A stretch of 64,000 nt of DNA from Liolophura sinensis (GCF_032854445.1 NC_088306.1:26381764-26445763), one strand, 5' to 3'. Positions 37,973 through 49,712 are shown, numbered from the stretch's first letter. Notes: a model not told the origin generated them from the sequence alone. Translations and numbers: made by a program.

Positions 37973-40959
37973 TAACATGTACATACATAACTTAAGCTCA
38001 CAATGCAGAAACCATCAGTATTTGTATACATGTAGATGTCCATGTGCCCCGAATATATATGCATGCAGTCTCCATTACATCACGAATATTCTTCATCCAC
38101 ATTGCTTGTACTCCGCATAACACATCAGCTTTTATAACCTGTCCCAGTCACATAACACTGTATCAGTAGGATTCATGCACGTATGTATAGCCAGACAGCC
38201 AGTGTAGCTTTTGTATGGAAGTACAATACATGTACCTCCATATATAAATTTTGTACAACCACATTAGACTGTATTTCCGTACTGCTGTACTGTGTACACA
38301 TCAGTACACAACAGTAGTGAGACATGTTAATGTGCTGAGCTAGTGCACCTCAAAACCACTCAGCTGTGGTCCATTAGCTCCAGCACCTACATATAGGGTA
38401 CAGACAAGTGCAGCCCAGGAGCCACAGTGGTCTACTATACTCATTAGTGAGGACACATGGAATAAACTGATGAACGGCTACAATATAGCCATACTATCTA
38501 CATGTACCTAAATGTACATGTGAAAAACAGAGCAGAGATGGCCGAGTCCTTTTGTCCCAGGATGTGGCCATCCTTAGAAAGTTTTTGCTGGGCATAACCC
38601 AACCCTTACAAAATAAACTTAGGGTTGTTGTTCAGTCAGGAATTCACCATTTTTATTTTTACTTAGGAAAGAGAGAAATAATACTGAAAAAAATTTTTTA
38701 AAGAAACCAAACAAACTTCCAAATCACAATATACTCTTTAGAGTAGTTCCCTTTTTCGGACCTTCTGTGGTGTCACGTCCGACAAACACATTTTTAATGC
38801 AGCCTGAATGGTATGACTGAGAATAAATATGGTAATTCAGACAGGCCAGCAATCAACTTTGTTGACTATGGCCACATAGATACCAAACTGTCAAACTACA
38901 TGCATGCATACAAATTGCAGTTTAAACCGTTGTGAGAAATAACACATGTCCAGTGAATAATGGCAGGGCCATATCTAGTACCATTTCAGTTCCAGAAAAT
39001 GTTTGGGCTCCTAAGCTGTTGTGCTGCCAAACACATAATATTGAACAAAAATATGATGGTTTACCAATTAAATGTTTTGACACAAGCCCCCTTCAGTCAC
39101 AAACCTAAAAGCTCTCAGAAAACATGCATGGTCACAGAGTCACAGTTTAGGTATCGTTAGCTACACACGCCACGTGTATGTTGTCAGAACTTACACATAC
39201 CAGAGAACATGAAACTACATGTACAAGTACATGTATGATGTAAGTCTAACTGACCAGTTAACAGTATAAAAGTGAATGCACATGTAAGTGGGAAGAAGTG
39301 CAATGCCCATACAGTATGCATACATGTATTACGATATATAGGTACTTGTACATATAAATGTATACATACATGTACATGCTTTATAAACATAACAATGGCT
39401 AAACAAATATTGTTACATGTACATGTCAATAAAGAGGTTCATGTGCATATGTGTAAGCCGTTCACTGAGAACAGTGAGTATAGCAGGTGCTGAACACAGG
39501 TACATAAATGCAAAAAACTTGGCCTTTTAGCAGAAAGTGGATTACATGTGAATGTCACTGTGTTTCTAGTTTCTAGTGTTACATGTACACATGTACACGT
39601 AAGTTTTGCAATAGGTTATTTCAAAAGCTATAATAATAACAACCTTCTTTATGCCAGGCTCACATAGTGTTTGTGTGTGTTGTGTGGATCGGGAGCGAGG
39701 CTGGGCGTGTGTGTGGGGGGGAGGAGTGGGGGAGGTTGTTGGGGGTAAGAATGAATCCAGATACCTGTACTGAAGTTCCTGCCAATACAGGCAAGAATTA
39801 CCCTTTCTAGAACACCTAGAAACTAACCCAGCCATAGAGGATTTCAAACGGTGGAGAGTACATGTAAGTACGAGAGGCAGAGCTCTTATATCTCCTCTAC
39901 CAATGTTGTGACAGAGAATGACAATAACCAAGCCCTTTCAAAACTTTACGACGACGTATATTTGTCAAAATTTATTTCAGCTTAACACCGCATAAGCCGC
40001 TTCAAAGCCATAACGTGAACAAATATTTTTTACAAGCACTAATTCACCCACCATTCATATGCTTAAAATGAGACAAGTAAACAGGCATAGCTATTCACTA
40101 TACACTGCATTTACTCTACATGGCTAGCATTACATAAATGTATACACATGACTTCATTATGTCACAATGGCATACACACATGCACTGGTATCATTAATGA
40201 GATTACATGAACGTGTAATGCATGGATGTCTTAATGATGCCATAAAATTTTTACTTCGCCATGAACTTGTAGCACAGTTTGAGGTGCACAGTGTTGCGTG
40301 TGTGTCCTACAATAAGTACAAAAGACTCTGTATCACTGTATCACAGATTATGTGACACAGATTATATAGGAGCAGTTCCTATGTCTGCACATACAGTACA
40401 TGTACTAGACCTGTCATCAGACTACCAATGACAATTCACTACTAGTGTATGGCCATGTGTATTACAAAGATTAAGAACTCCACACACATATACTTGATCA
40501 AGTCATTTTTCACTTTTTCCACTTAATATGCACAGCATGTTGTTTGCAAGTTATTCACCACCACATGTTACTTCCCTCCAATAACAGGAGGATACATGTA
40601 CTACTCACAAATAAAGAGTATAATTTCAAAAAGCTTTCTGAATCAGTTTCACTTAAAACCTATCCTGTAAACCACATTACCTTTTAAAAAAAAGCATTAC
40701 CACCCAGACATTGCAAGTCTATAAAATAAGTTACAAGAAAATAAATCCACGAAAATTTGTGAAACTTTGGGTCATAAAGCTTAGGTTGCTATCCATAGTT
40801 TGAGGCTGACCCACATTTCAGATGTTTACTCTGAAAAACAAATTTTTCACTCAACCAACACCATACCATCTGCCACTGTGCAACGTGATGATCAGAGCAG
40901 CCCCAGTTTTACAACTTCCCAAACTTTTAAGTGGAATCATGGTTCAAGTAAACTAAATA
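37973..40959. other. 3' flank of Rap2, no gene recognised
   Basis: CpG-poor, rich in acatgtac. A 121-codon minus frame (39566-39931) is low-complexity around a GT/G-rich patch at 39.67-39.74 kb. Confidence 0.5.
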
Positions 40960-40965
40960 TTTATT
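40960..40965 (-). terminator. Candidate proximal poly(A) signal for Rap2
   Basis: An AATAAA hexamer on the minus strand lies about 173 nt past the Rap2 stop codon, the first canonical hexamer I noticed there. No strong GT-rich element follows, so this is only a candidate short 3' UTR end. Confidence 0.3.
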
Positions 40966-41137
40966 ATGAGGATATTTGAAGATCTGCATGTTGAAGGCCA
41001 CAATGAAGATGTGGCTGACAACAAATGACAATCAGGCCATCATCTATAAGTGTTCAAATTTAATTTAGTTGCGCTAGCTCATACTATTTGAAAGTTCGTT
41101 AACTTTTAAATTTCAAAGAACCTCACCATTTAATTCC

Positions 41138-41698
41138 TCAGAGTATACAGCAGCACCGACCACCCCTCTTCTTGACAGGACTAGTGTTCATCTCTCGAAC
41201 TATTTCTATGAACACTTCGTTCACATTTTGAGTATTTTTAGCGGATGCCTCTAGAAATGGGCATCCCCACTGTTGAGCCAAACTGCTCGCCTCAGTCGTG
41301 GGGACTTCCCTCTGATGTTCTAAGTCACTTTTGTTACCCACAAGTAACATTGGGATTTTTTCTTCACCTTTTACTCGAATGATTTGCTCTCGCATAGTCT
41401 TGATGTCTTGGAACGTCTGTAAACTGGTAATGCTGTAGACGATTACAAAACCTTGGCCGTTTTTTATGTACAGGTCCCTCATCGAGGCGAATTGTTCTGT
41501 GCCAGCCGTGTCTAATATCTCCAGCACAGACGGAGCGTTGTCTACTTCGATCTCTTTACGGTAAAAATCCTCGATTGTCGGGTCATATTTTTCCATGAAC
41601 GTCCCAGACACGAATTTGACAGTCAAGGCGCTTTTCCCAACGCCACCACTACCTAACATCACCACTTTGTACTCCCTCATACTGACTATTCCTGCCAT
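41138..41698 (-). CDS. Rap2: Rap2-type Ras-like small GTPase, complete single-exon CDS
   Basis: This encodes a 186-residue GTP/GDP switch protein of the Rap2 branch of the Ras family, which acts at membranes in adhesion, cytoskeletal and MAP4K/TNIK-type signalling (family knowledge). Visible motifs: P-loop GSGGVGKS at 16-23; effector loop YDPTIEDFY at 38-46, where Phe45 (Ras position 39) is typical of Rap2 and Rap1 has Ser; DTAGTEQF at 63-70, with Thr67 at the Ras Gln61 position, a Rap hallmark; NKSD at 122-125; SAK at 152-154; basic KKR at 176-178; and a C-terminal RCCCIL. The CAAX box is CCIL (Cys183 prenylated; terminal Leu predicts geranylgeranylation), with Cys182 a likely palmitoylation site. 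Length matches the family (about 183) plus six residues. Two starts are possible: the first ATG (41698; T at -3, G at +4; in-frame TAA 9 nt upstream) and Met7 (41680; A at -3), which gives the usual MREYK start. The reading frame has no intron. Stop is TGA. The function class is secure; the exact start is not. Confidence 0.97.
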   Translation of the reverse strand: MAGIVSMREYKVVMLGSGGVGKSALTVKFVSGTFMEKYDPTIEDFYRKEIEVDNAPSVLEILDTAGTEQFASMRDLYIKNGQGFVIVYSITSLQTFQDIKTMREQIIRVKGEEKIPMLLVGNKSDLEHQREVPTTEASSLAQQWGCPFLEASAKNTQNVNEVFIEIVREMNTSPVKKRGGRCCCIL

Positions 41699-42120
41699 AA
41701 AGGCTTTTTACCACGCTGGAATTGACTGATCCCAGCCAAGACACACTACAGGAAGAAAAAGAACTGGACACACGGCCGTTTAACTGATTGACTGATTCAA
41801 GTGACGAGGAATGTTTCAAAGTTTTCGAAGCCCCTTTCCGGATACGCGTCTCATCCTTAGCCGATCCCTTTTTTGTTGAACAATAAATCATCTACAACAG
41901 CGCGGTAAAGTAGTCCATAGGTCAAGATCGGTTTGAAATGGACTCGAAAGCACCAGCGCACGATAGTCAACCTCCCCTGAAAGCTGACAAAAACTTTAGA
42001 AAACGACCTTTTCCAACAACCCCCTTTCTCCAGTCGCCATTATGGGTGGGCCTATACGGGTCGTTAATAATTTCCTCCAACACAAGAGAGCTCCACTCAC
42101 AACTCTACGGAACTGAAAGA
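41699..42120 (-). promoter_or_regulatory. Rap2 5' UTR and probable promoter region
   Basis: This stretch lies immediately upstream of the minus-strand Rap2 frame. It is richer in CpG than the 25 kb on the other side of the gene, as expected for an unmethylated invertebrate promoter and first exon. I see no convincing TATA box, so the transcription start cannot be placed. An 80-codon minus-strand frame (ATG at 41891, stop at 41649) overlaps the Rap2 start in another frame. It would act as an overlapping upstream ORF if transcription begins above 41891; its ATG context is weak (T at -3). Confidence 0.45.
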
Positions 42121-42527
42121 AATATCACCATGGGCAAATGAGAAAACAAAACACAGTGACGTTCTAGACAAACTACCAGGCGGAAAAGTATGTGATTTTT
42201 GTGTAAGCTTACTATCAAATAAGACTCACTAAAGAAATGTATGAAAATCTTACGATTAAGTGGCAGACGCACACCCCCAGTGTGAGCCTCACTAATCCCA
42301 TACCCCGTTATAATGTGGAAAACAAAAGATGCATGTATACGCCGACCTCCTTACGTGCCCTACCTAATAAGTAACTCCCGCAAGACCCGGCATGCTTCTA
42401 ACAGGCTTTGTGACACTCTATTCGGGTCACATCTTACCTTAGGTACCTTACACATACCTTTCAGGGTGACATTTAGAGTGGGTGGTACATATACAAGATG
42501 ACTAGGTAAATGTGGGGAGGGGAGTTT

Positions 42528-42540
42528 GGGGGGGGGGGGG
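42528..42540. repeat. Poly(G) tract, 13 bases
   Basis: Uninterrupted G run in a G-rich context. Confidence 0.85.
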
Positions 42541-42824
42541 AGTTGTAAGGGATAGAAGTGAGTGCAGGCCTACTTATATAATACATATAACTGTCAGTTT
42601 AAAAACCCACGCTGTTCTAAAGTCTACGTCACAGATGTGACACAGAAAATATAATCACGTGTACACGTATGTGTATATGTATAGTCCGAATGCCTGGCAC
42701 CAAATTTCACGTATAGGCCCCCCTATGTCTCTCTTCGCATTTTTTTTCACTCCTGAAGAAAAAAAATTATTGAATAGCCTTGCCAAGTGTATGTTGGCCT
42801 ACATGTTCACTGCCACTTGTTAAC

Positions 42825-42915
42825 CCGGTTTCCTCCCGTCATAATGATGGTCGCCGTGGTGTCAATAAAATATTCTTTATTCTACTAAAATAAAAAGATA
42901 AATGATAAATAAATA
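42825..42915 (+). mobile_element. SINE-A 3' fragment
   Basis: cccggtttcctcccgtcata, gatggtcgccgtggtg, aatattctttattc, then an A-rich AAATAAATAA tail. Confidence 0.65.
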
Positions 42916-42956
42916 ATAACTTGTTAGAAATTGTGAAATGTACGATACATATATTT

Positions 42957-43145
42957 ATTTGATTGTTGTTGAACGCGTTAGACCAATGTGTTTCCATCAC
43001 CTGTTAATAGATTGCCGGTAGTTTTTAAGGTGAAAGAAGTCTGAGTTTCCGGATTATTTAAGCCATGCGGCGACCTGTAGCAAGTTACTGGCGAACTTTC
43101 TTACGTGTTACCATATAAAACTTGCACAGTCATATTGGTGGACGA
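42957..43145 (-). mobile_element. Repeat D copy
   Basis: gattgttgttgaacgcgtta, then gcaagttactggcgaactttc and gtgttaccatataa, in the same order as the 56.3-kb copy. Confidence 0.65.
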
Positions 43146-44600
43146 CACGTGATCCAAGGGATACATGAAATGGTACTATAAAGCGAAGAGTGTGGCTTTA
43201 AGGAAAATGAAGAAAGATATGCCAACAAAATTAAAAAGAAAAAGAAATGTTCCCTTCTGAGGCATATTTTATTTTTCGTAATAACCCATCTGATTTATGG
43301 ATATATTCCGTCAATGGTCGGAAATATTCGGAAATGACGCCATCGATGATCATTCTAGGCAAACTTTACCAGCTTAGCCATACTTCTTTACAACACATGT
43401 GTCGCGCTGTACTTTCGTTTTACATCACTGCCACCACTGGTAAATTTTGTACACAAATCTTGAACAACGCCGAGGTCATTGGGGTCACGGTGATGGGGCA
43501 GGAAGTGATGTCAGAAAACACAAACAATCCGTCTCAACGTTTGTTTCTAATAATAGTTTACACACATACATTCTCTTTATCTCTTTATCTATAAAGTAGG
43601 CCTTATGTACAACAGGATTCTAACCAAAACCTGAAACAATTTTATTGTTGAATACTGATTAAATAGTTTCTCGCGAGGGCGCAAGTGCATGGTGACGCTA
43701 AGCCTAAACTAGCCTAAAACGTTGACGTCACAGCAGGCTACTTCATTCCCAGACTGACCACTGGTGCCTATAAGGAATACTGTAGTTTAAAGCGATTTTA
43801 ACTCCCCAAGAAGAAAGATCAGACGCTTTATTGTATTTCCACGTGCTAGGCTGCACTATACACTTCCTATTAAGAGATAAAAACCAAGCATTCCATGTAT
43901 CCTTTAACGAACGTTAGATTACGTAATCGGCCACACGCGCCAACGCCTTACACACTGGGGGGGGGGGGTAAATTCCTTACAATTGGGATATTCTGTGTAC
44001 TACAATGTACTGTAAAAGGATTAAAGAACGTCAATGTCCATTCAGCATAAGCGAGGCACGCCAGGCGACACTCCTTGTATGCTATAGGCCTATGTACAGT
44101 TGGATATTGGGTGTTGTAAAAGTCAAACTGTGAATAAATATGGCCGAGGACAGGTAATTAACTTTTTTGGTTTGATCTAATCAAAACCATCTGCGTCGTT
44201 CCATACAATGTCTCATAAATAATGCCCGACACTTCAGTTTAAAACTTCACGCGTATCTTGAGGACAAACAGCAAGAGAAAGTTCTTATCAATGGGCCTGG
44301 AATGATTTAAACCATATATAAGGAATTTTTCGCGCTCATTAATTTCATTTTCTTTCTTTGTTTAGAAAAAGCTAATAGCGTGTCCAAAAATAGATGTGCT
44401 GACTTCAAGTGGAGGAAAGCAATAAAACTGATGTCTGAATGGGATGCTATGGAGAAAAACTCGTTGTGAATAAACATTTCGTCTTTGCCCATTACATATT
44501 CTGCTTTGCACGAACTCTTATGAAGAACTTGGATATAACGAACACTGATAGCTGTAAGAAGAAGTAGAGGACAAAGTGAGTATTCGTTAATACCTGATTA

Positions 44601-44860
44601 CACACAAAAAATAATGTGTTAATTTTAAGTGAATGCCTTTTGTCTGGGCGACGGTAATATGTATTCTGTTAATATAACATATAATACTGTGTCATATTCA
44701 ACATAACATCCTGTTAGTTGAATTCAGTCTTTATGTTTTGAGTAAATGAATATGTATGCTACATTTAACAGGATAATCTGCTCGAATAATAACAAGCATT
44801 GTAGCATCACTACAGCAAACTTTCTGTTAAATTTAACGGATTATTTTTCTATTTTGAGAG
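44601..44860. mobile_element. MITE-1 copy c
   Basis: Left cacaaaaaataatgtgttaa, right gttaaatttaacggattatt then a T-rich end with gagag. The interior has tattctgttaatataacata and taaatgaatatgtatgctac. Confidence 0.8.
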
Positions 44861-44981
44861 AATTCGCAGGGTGGCCGAAACATTATATGAGCGTATGGTG
44901 AAACCTCCAATAGATAAATATTTCACATAGTCCAATTGTCTTGATAGACAACAATATGCATGGGCCTAAATATATGCAAAT

Positions 44982-45297
44982 GACAATATGAAAGACTTAC
45001 AGCACCGAGAGTATAACACCAGAGAGGCGACGACAGTACGTGAGAGTTGGAAAATGGTCACACGAGAACCTTGAAGTATAGCCCCCTGACAGTTTACCTC
45101 AAAGTTTCATTCTGACTGCTCATGTAATACTTAAACAACAGCAACATACACGCTGCCTGGCATAAACCTATACACAGCTTGCAGCAATATCAGTTGCAGT
45201 TAATGCAAGTGTCTGGTGGAGAATTACTAAAAATGCTATGCTGTCATCACGTAGATTTCATAAACATTTACATCAAAACAATGCTTAGGGATCGAGC
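44982..45297 (+). repeat. Dispersed repeat E, copy 2
   Basis: acaatatgaaagacttacag, aaatggtcacacgagaacc, gtttacctcaaagtttcat, gtctggtggagaattactaa, aaatgctatgctgtcatcac, aatgcttaggg; collinear with the 6.1-kb copy. Confidence 0.6.
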
Positions 45298-45467
45298 AAG
45301 AGAATCCTGACTTATGCAGGAGTGCAATCAAAAAGACAAAATGCCAACACTGTTGTAATCAGCCTTTTCGTGATATTGATATAGGCTGTGGCAATTTGTA
45401 GTGCTGTCTCACTGGAACACGGCGCTGAAGACACCGGGTATAAGGCAATGCAGATCATAACAAACAT

Positions 45468-45625
45468 CAAGCTCAGCTACTGCTGGCTTCCTCTCCGCCC
45501 GTACGCGAGAGTGTCTTTCAAGCAACCTGCGGATGGTCGTGGGTTTCCCCAGCGAGGATTTATCCCACCATAATGCTGGCCGCCGTCGTATAAAAGTGAA
45601 ATATTCTTGTGTGTTGTAAAACACA
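45468..45625 (+). mobile_element. SINE-A body and tail fragment
   Basis: Plus-strand match from the ctcagctactgctggcttcc region through gcggatggtcgtgggtttcc and taatgctggccgccgtcg to a degraded tail (gtgttgtaaaacac). Confidence 0.85.
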
Positions 45626-45942
45626 TCAACAAGATTCTCACAAGCACGTGCACACAGACGGCATCATACGCCAATCAAGTCAATGAATCAATCAGCCAGT
45701 TCGTCAGTCATCCAGTGAACAAATCAGTGAAACATGCTGCATGAGCACTTACATAGCACTAAGATTATTCTTTTCATTGCCTGTCACATAACCCAAATAT
45801 ATCGAGGTGAGGCCCAGTCCGCAATATCAAGTTTGTCTCATCTATAAACATGATATGTTTCCTATTTCCAATGGTTTAACACAGTGGACCAAAGTCACGA
45901 CTCTGAGAAACCATAAGCTAACCACGTTTGTCTAGATAATTT

Positions 45943-46297
45943 GTTTTATTCCGATATTTTAGGCTCATTTCGATAGTTCGGCTTATTCCCATATTTCAGT
46001 TCATTCCCATATTTCGGTTTATTCCTATATTTCGGTTTATTCCGATATCTCGGTTTATTTCTATATTCCGGTTTATTCCCATATTTCGGTTTACTCCGAT
46101 ATTTCGGTTTATTTCCCTTATTTCAGTTTATTCCCATATTTCGACTTTTTTCCCATATTTGGGTTTATTCCCATATTTCGGTTTATTCCTATATCCCGCT
46201 TTATTCCCATATTCCGGTTTATCCCCCATGTTTCGGTTTATTCCCAAATTTCGGTTTATCCCCAAATTTTGGTTGATTCCGACATTTCGGTTTATTC
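45943..46297 (+). repeat. 18-bp minisatellite, ~20 units
   Basis: Unit CGGTTTATTCCCATATTT with frequent substitutions at CCC/CCT/CCG. Confidence 0.92.
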
Positions 46298-46433
46298 AAT
46301 CGTCGTCACGAAGCGATTTTTGAATGAACCTATATATTAAAACAAAAATGCTTTGGTTAACGTTTCTGTATGAGTTTTACACGAGCTTGGTGGCTGCATA
46401 TTTCAATTATCATTAGTTCTAGGCGATATATAA

Positions 46434-46660
46434 TTCAATTAAAAAATCAGTCTTAATTTTAATTTTAACTGAGAGTCTGTTGTCTGAGTGATGTTAGAAT
46501 GTATTATGTTATTATAACACAATATTTTTTTTATATTCAACAAAATAGCCTCTTTGTCGAATAGAATTTTTATGATGAATTAATAGAATGTGTGTGCTAC
46601 TCAGATAACCACTTAGATAACACAATTTCTGTTAAATTTAACAGATTATTTTTTGAGAGT
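46434..46660. mobile_element. MITE-1 copy d
   Basis: Left arm contains gtctgttgtctgagtgatgt then tagaatgtattatgtta; right tip ctgttaaatttaacagatta then ttttttgagag. No coding capacity. Confidence 0.8.
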
Positions 46661-48304
46661 ATCTACGTATATGATTGACGTTGACTCATATATAAAACTC
46701 TGAGTCTTAAAACGATAGATTTCGTGATATGCTCTATTCAGACATTGCGTGGCTGTCACCCATATATAATTCATTTATAGCAATTATATATACACGTCAG
46801 ATTCGCACACAACACAAGGCACATATGTATAGATAGATCTGTGTACTGCATGCCCTCTCTCCATGTAAGCTATTGACAGAACTTAACAAGGGGAGAAAAT
46901 GGGTCGGTCATCTTTATATGACCTCTAGAAGTTACGGTGCGCTATTCCTTAATTGGATGCCGACGGACATGTATGTATTTAAGCTTTTTGTGCATGTTTA
47001 TCACCATATTCAAGAATTTTATCTCATGCACAGTGAGTCATTATTATGCATTGCACATGAAAGTGCTGGAAATAAACCACCGACAGTTGGGAAGTTACTG
47101 ACAAACTTTTCATCGAGTGAGGTAGAGTTGTATACCAAATTGCTGAATGTCAGCAAACATTCAGCTGCATGCGCCAAGGGCCACACGTGCGTCGACGATT
47201 GCTTATTGACATCATTATCCCAACGAACAGTGAGAACACGATGCTCCACAAATTCCCTGTCCAAGGCTAGAATTGAATTCAATCATCGAGTGGAGGCTGT
47301 TACAGTGTACTCTAGTAAAAGCTGTTAAATTTGACAAAAAGTATCGAACGTATAGATGATGTCTTCACAAGGCAGTATATATCGTCAAGCGACTTTCAGT
47401 AGTTATTTGTTTGTGTTCTGCAGTTATTGTTTACATTTCGTTGCTTATGTATACCTGTATATTGTATATTTGTTGTATGGTTTTCATGTATATAAACATT
47501 CGTATGCGGATCCCGTACGTTTGCATACAATTGTCCATAGGTGTTTGTTCATTGGTTTGTATAAATGTAATGTTTTCCGATCACTTCAGTGAAATCCCGT
47601 TACTATCTACCAAACCATATATGTATCCATACATGCAATAAGCGTACTGAACGGGACCTGGCCCTGGCCGACTGCTTAAGGTGGTAACCTTTTGTTCCTT
47701 AAGTCGCTCAGTACGTGAGTTCAGTCTCGTACTCGGACAGGAAATGTTCAAGACACTCCCTCCTCACCCGTCTTTCCGATTCAAATTTTTCCTGAGGCAC
47801 TTCCGGGCAGATAGCCGTTAACAGTGCTGTCTCGCCATCGCAGAAGTGAAAAGTTCTTCCGTAATGCTATAAGCAGCAATTAAATAGACAGAGACACTAA
47901 ACTAACTATAAAAACCACTCTAACAAACAGAGTTTATAGGCTGTAGTGTCTAACGAGCCTAACGAATATAACTTACCGTTTTAAGTTAATCGTTCTAATC
48001 GCTTTAAGATTACGAATTATATTAACAGAGAAGTTAGTTTAGTTTAGAAGTTACAAGTTACATGTTCAACTTCTAACTCCATCTAAAGGTTTCCAATATG
48101 TGGCAAATAACGACTGAATGACAATACTTTGCAGTACATGTATCCTATACACTAAAATATCTCTGTGATGTATTTCATTTTCACTAAAATGTACAGGTAG
48201 ATCTCAGAGTGTCATCTTTCAACTAAAGTTTCTCCGTACTTTATCTTATATGGTATTTGCATGTTAATATCTTTTTGTGGCGTGTCTTATTTCCCCTGTA
48301 TACT
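46661..48304. other. No gene; possible decayed tRNA-like repeat at 47665-47870
   Basis: The 47.66-kb part (cctggccctggccgactgct, gagttcagtctcgtactc) hints at a tRNA-derived head, but I cannot assign it to a family. Confidence 0.35.
47010..47130 (-). mobile_element. Repeat D copy
   Basis: ttcaagaattttatctcatg, aaagtgctggaaataaacca, gaagttactgacaaactttt, gtgaggtagagttgtat. It lies inside an apparent 151-codon plus frame, which argues against that frame being a gene. Confidence 0.65.
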
Positions 48305-48478
48305 GGGCCTCATTGGCCGAGTGCTAGCACGCTAAGCACTCACCCATGCGGTCGCGTATGCTGGCTTCCTCTCCTCTACTATAACGCTGGCCGTCCTTGT
48401 ATAAGTGAAATACCAGAACTTGAGTACGACGTTAATCACAAATTATATAAATGAAAAAATGAATAAATAAATAAATTA
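48305..48478 (+). mobile_element. SINE-A with internal deletion
   Basis: It keeps a head (gggcctcattggccgagtgc), jumps from ctggcttcctctcctc to ataacgctggccgtc so that about 70 bp of body is missing, and ends gagtacgacgttaatcac with an AATAAATAAATAA tail. Confidence 0.8.
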
Positions 48479-49003
48479 GTGTATTTCCACTAAAATCGGA
48501 TATTAAGCCATCGTATAAGAGTCTAGAAAGCATGTATAGATGTCTGTTGGGATATTACTCAATCAAATAAATAAATAAATAAATAACTAAACAAAATATG
48601 TATCTTTCCACTAAAATCTCACTGCAATAGGTCTTCACGATCACTTGTCTCCGTGTAGTGTTTTTGATCTGATTCTGCGCCACAGGTAAGCCTAAATGTT
48701 TGTACTATATGTTGCTACAATCTGGTCATCAAACGTCTGTTGGGATTTGACTCATCCAGCCGTCAAACCTTCCCACACTTGTATGACCACAAAATATTTA
48801 TTTGCGCATTACAATAGTTATCCTGATCATTAGTCTGAAAAACTATACATGCAAATGAAAATAGAGCTGAGGTATAGTTTAGCACAACCTGACCCCAATC
48901 TGCCGGTGCACGTGGTTGCACGTGACATGAAGTAACGACATACAATTGCACTGTGTAGTCTATAGGAAAAGTCTATCAACTCAGTGTGATAAACTGGTGC
49001 AGG

Positions 49004-49036
49004 AATATATATAAATATATATATTTATATATATAT
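49004..49036. repeat. AT-only palindrome
   Basis: An almost perfect self-complementary run of TA/AAATATATATATTT sequence. Confidence 0.75.
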
Positions 49037-49149
49037 CGGTTTCGATGGAAATAGACACCGCTGTCATTAGTGCATAACAAAACAACAATGGACATGTTAC
49101 TAATCATATAAATAAATGATTTGTAATATATGCTGACGTATTAATGTAT

Positions 49150-49215
49150 GCAGTTAAGACTCTAGGGAAAGTGATTGCGTTGTACTATTAAGAGGCCCAA
49201 GTTCGATCCCCAGTA
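49150..49215 (+). other. tRNA-like B-box remnant
   Basis: gaggcccaagttcgatcccc resembles a T-arm/B box (GTTCGATCC). Upstream the A box and acceptor pairing are not convincing, so this is probably a decayed tRNA-derived retroposon head. Confidence 0.35.
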
Positions 49216-49504
49216 CAGTAACTTTTGACACTTTTGGCATTTTTAATTTTTTTTTTCTTTTTTTATCAAACAAAGCTTGTCAAACAAATACATGTGCATT
49301 TAGAGTACCATATACATACATAAACAGTACTCATATACAAAATATACAGGAAGATTATTGCTTTTGAGCTTAATACTTCATATTTTAGCACTGTAATTAT
49401 AGTGTATGTAATAAATTTTCATTTTAACTCTACATTTAAAAAATGGGATAACTGGATATTCCTAGAGATTTATTAATACCACGTTTAAACAACTCGACCC
49501 AATG

Positions 49505-49565
49505 TTATCGCGTTGAGTTCAAGTCCATCTCATGCTGGCTTCCTCTCCTGTCGTACGATACTTGA
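49505..49565 (+). mobile_element. SINE-A, left part interrupted by SINE-B
   Basis: Contains gagttcaagtccatctcatg and ends cctctcctgtcgtacga. The same element resumes at about 49715 with ccggtcgtaagtgggaag. Confidence 0.8.
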
Positions 49566-49712
49566 GTGGGAGCACTTTGGTTGTATGGATTCGCCCTGTC
49601 ACAAGAAAACAGAGTGTATACATGTTAACACATCTAATGGCTCCTCGTCGTCATATGACTGAAAAATTGTTATGTATGACTTTAAACCCCAAGCATTCAT
49701 TCATTCATTAAT
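49566..49712 (+). mobile_element. SINE-B 3' fragment nested in SINE-A
   Basis: Contains cgtcgtcatatgactgaaaa, aattgtt and aaaccccaagca, then a (ATTC)n tail, matching the 3' end of the full SINE-B at 52202-52564 read on its minus strand. Its position between two halves of one SINE-A shows insertion into that SINE. Confidence 0.8.

Noticed and set aside
46873-47328. 151-codon plus frame as a gene
   Set aside because: Its middle is repeat D and an 87-codon antisense frame overlaps it; no motif recognised.
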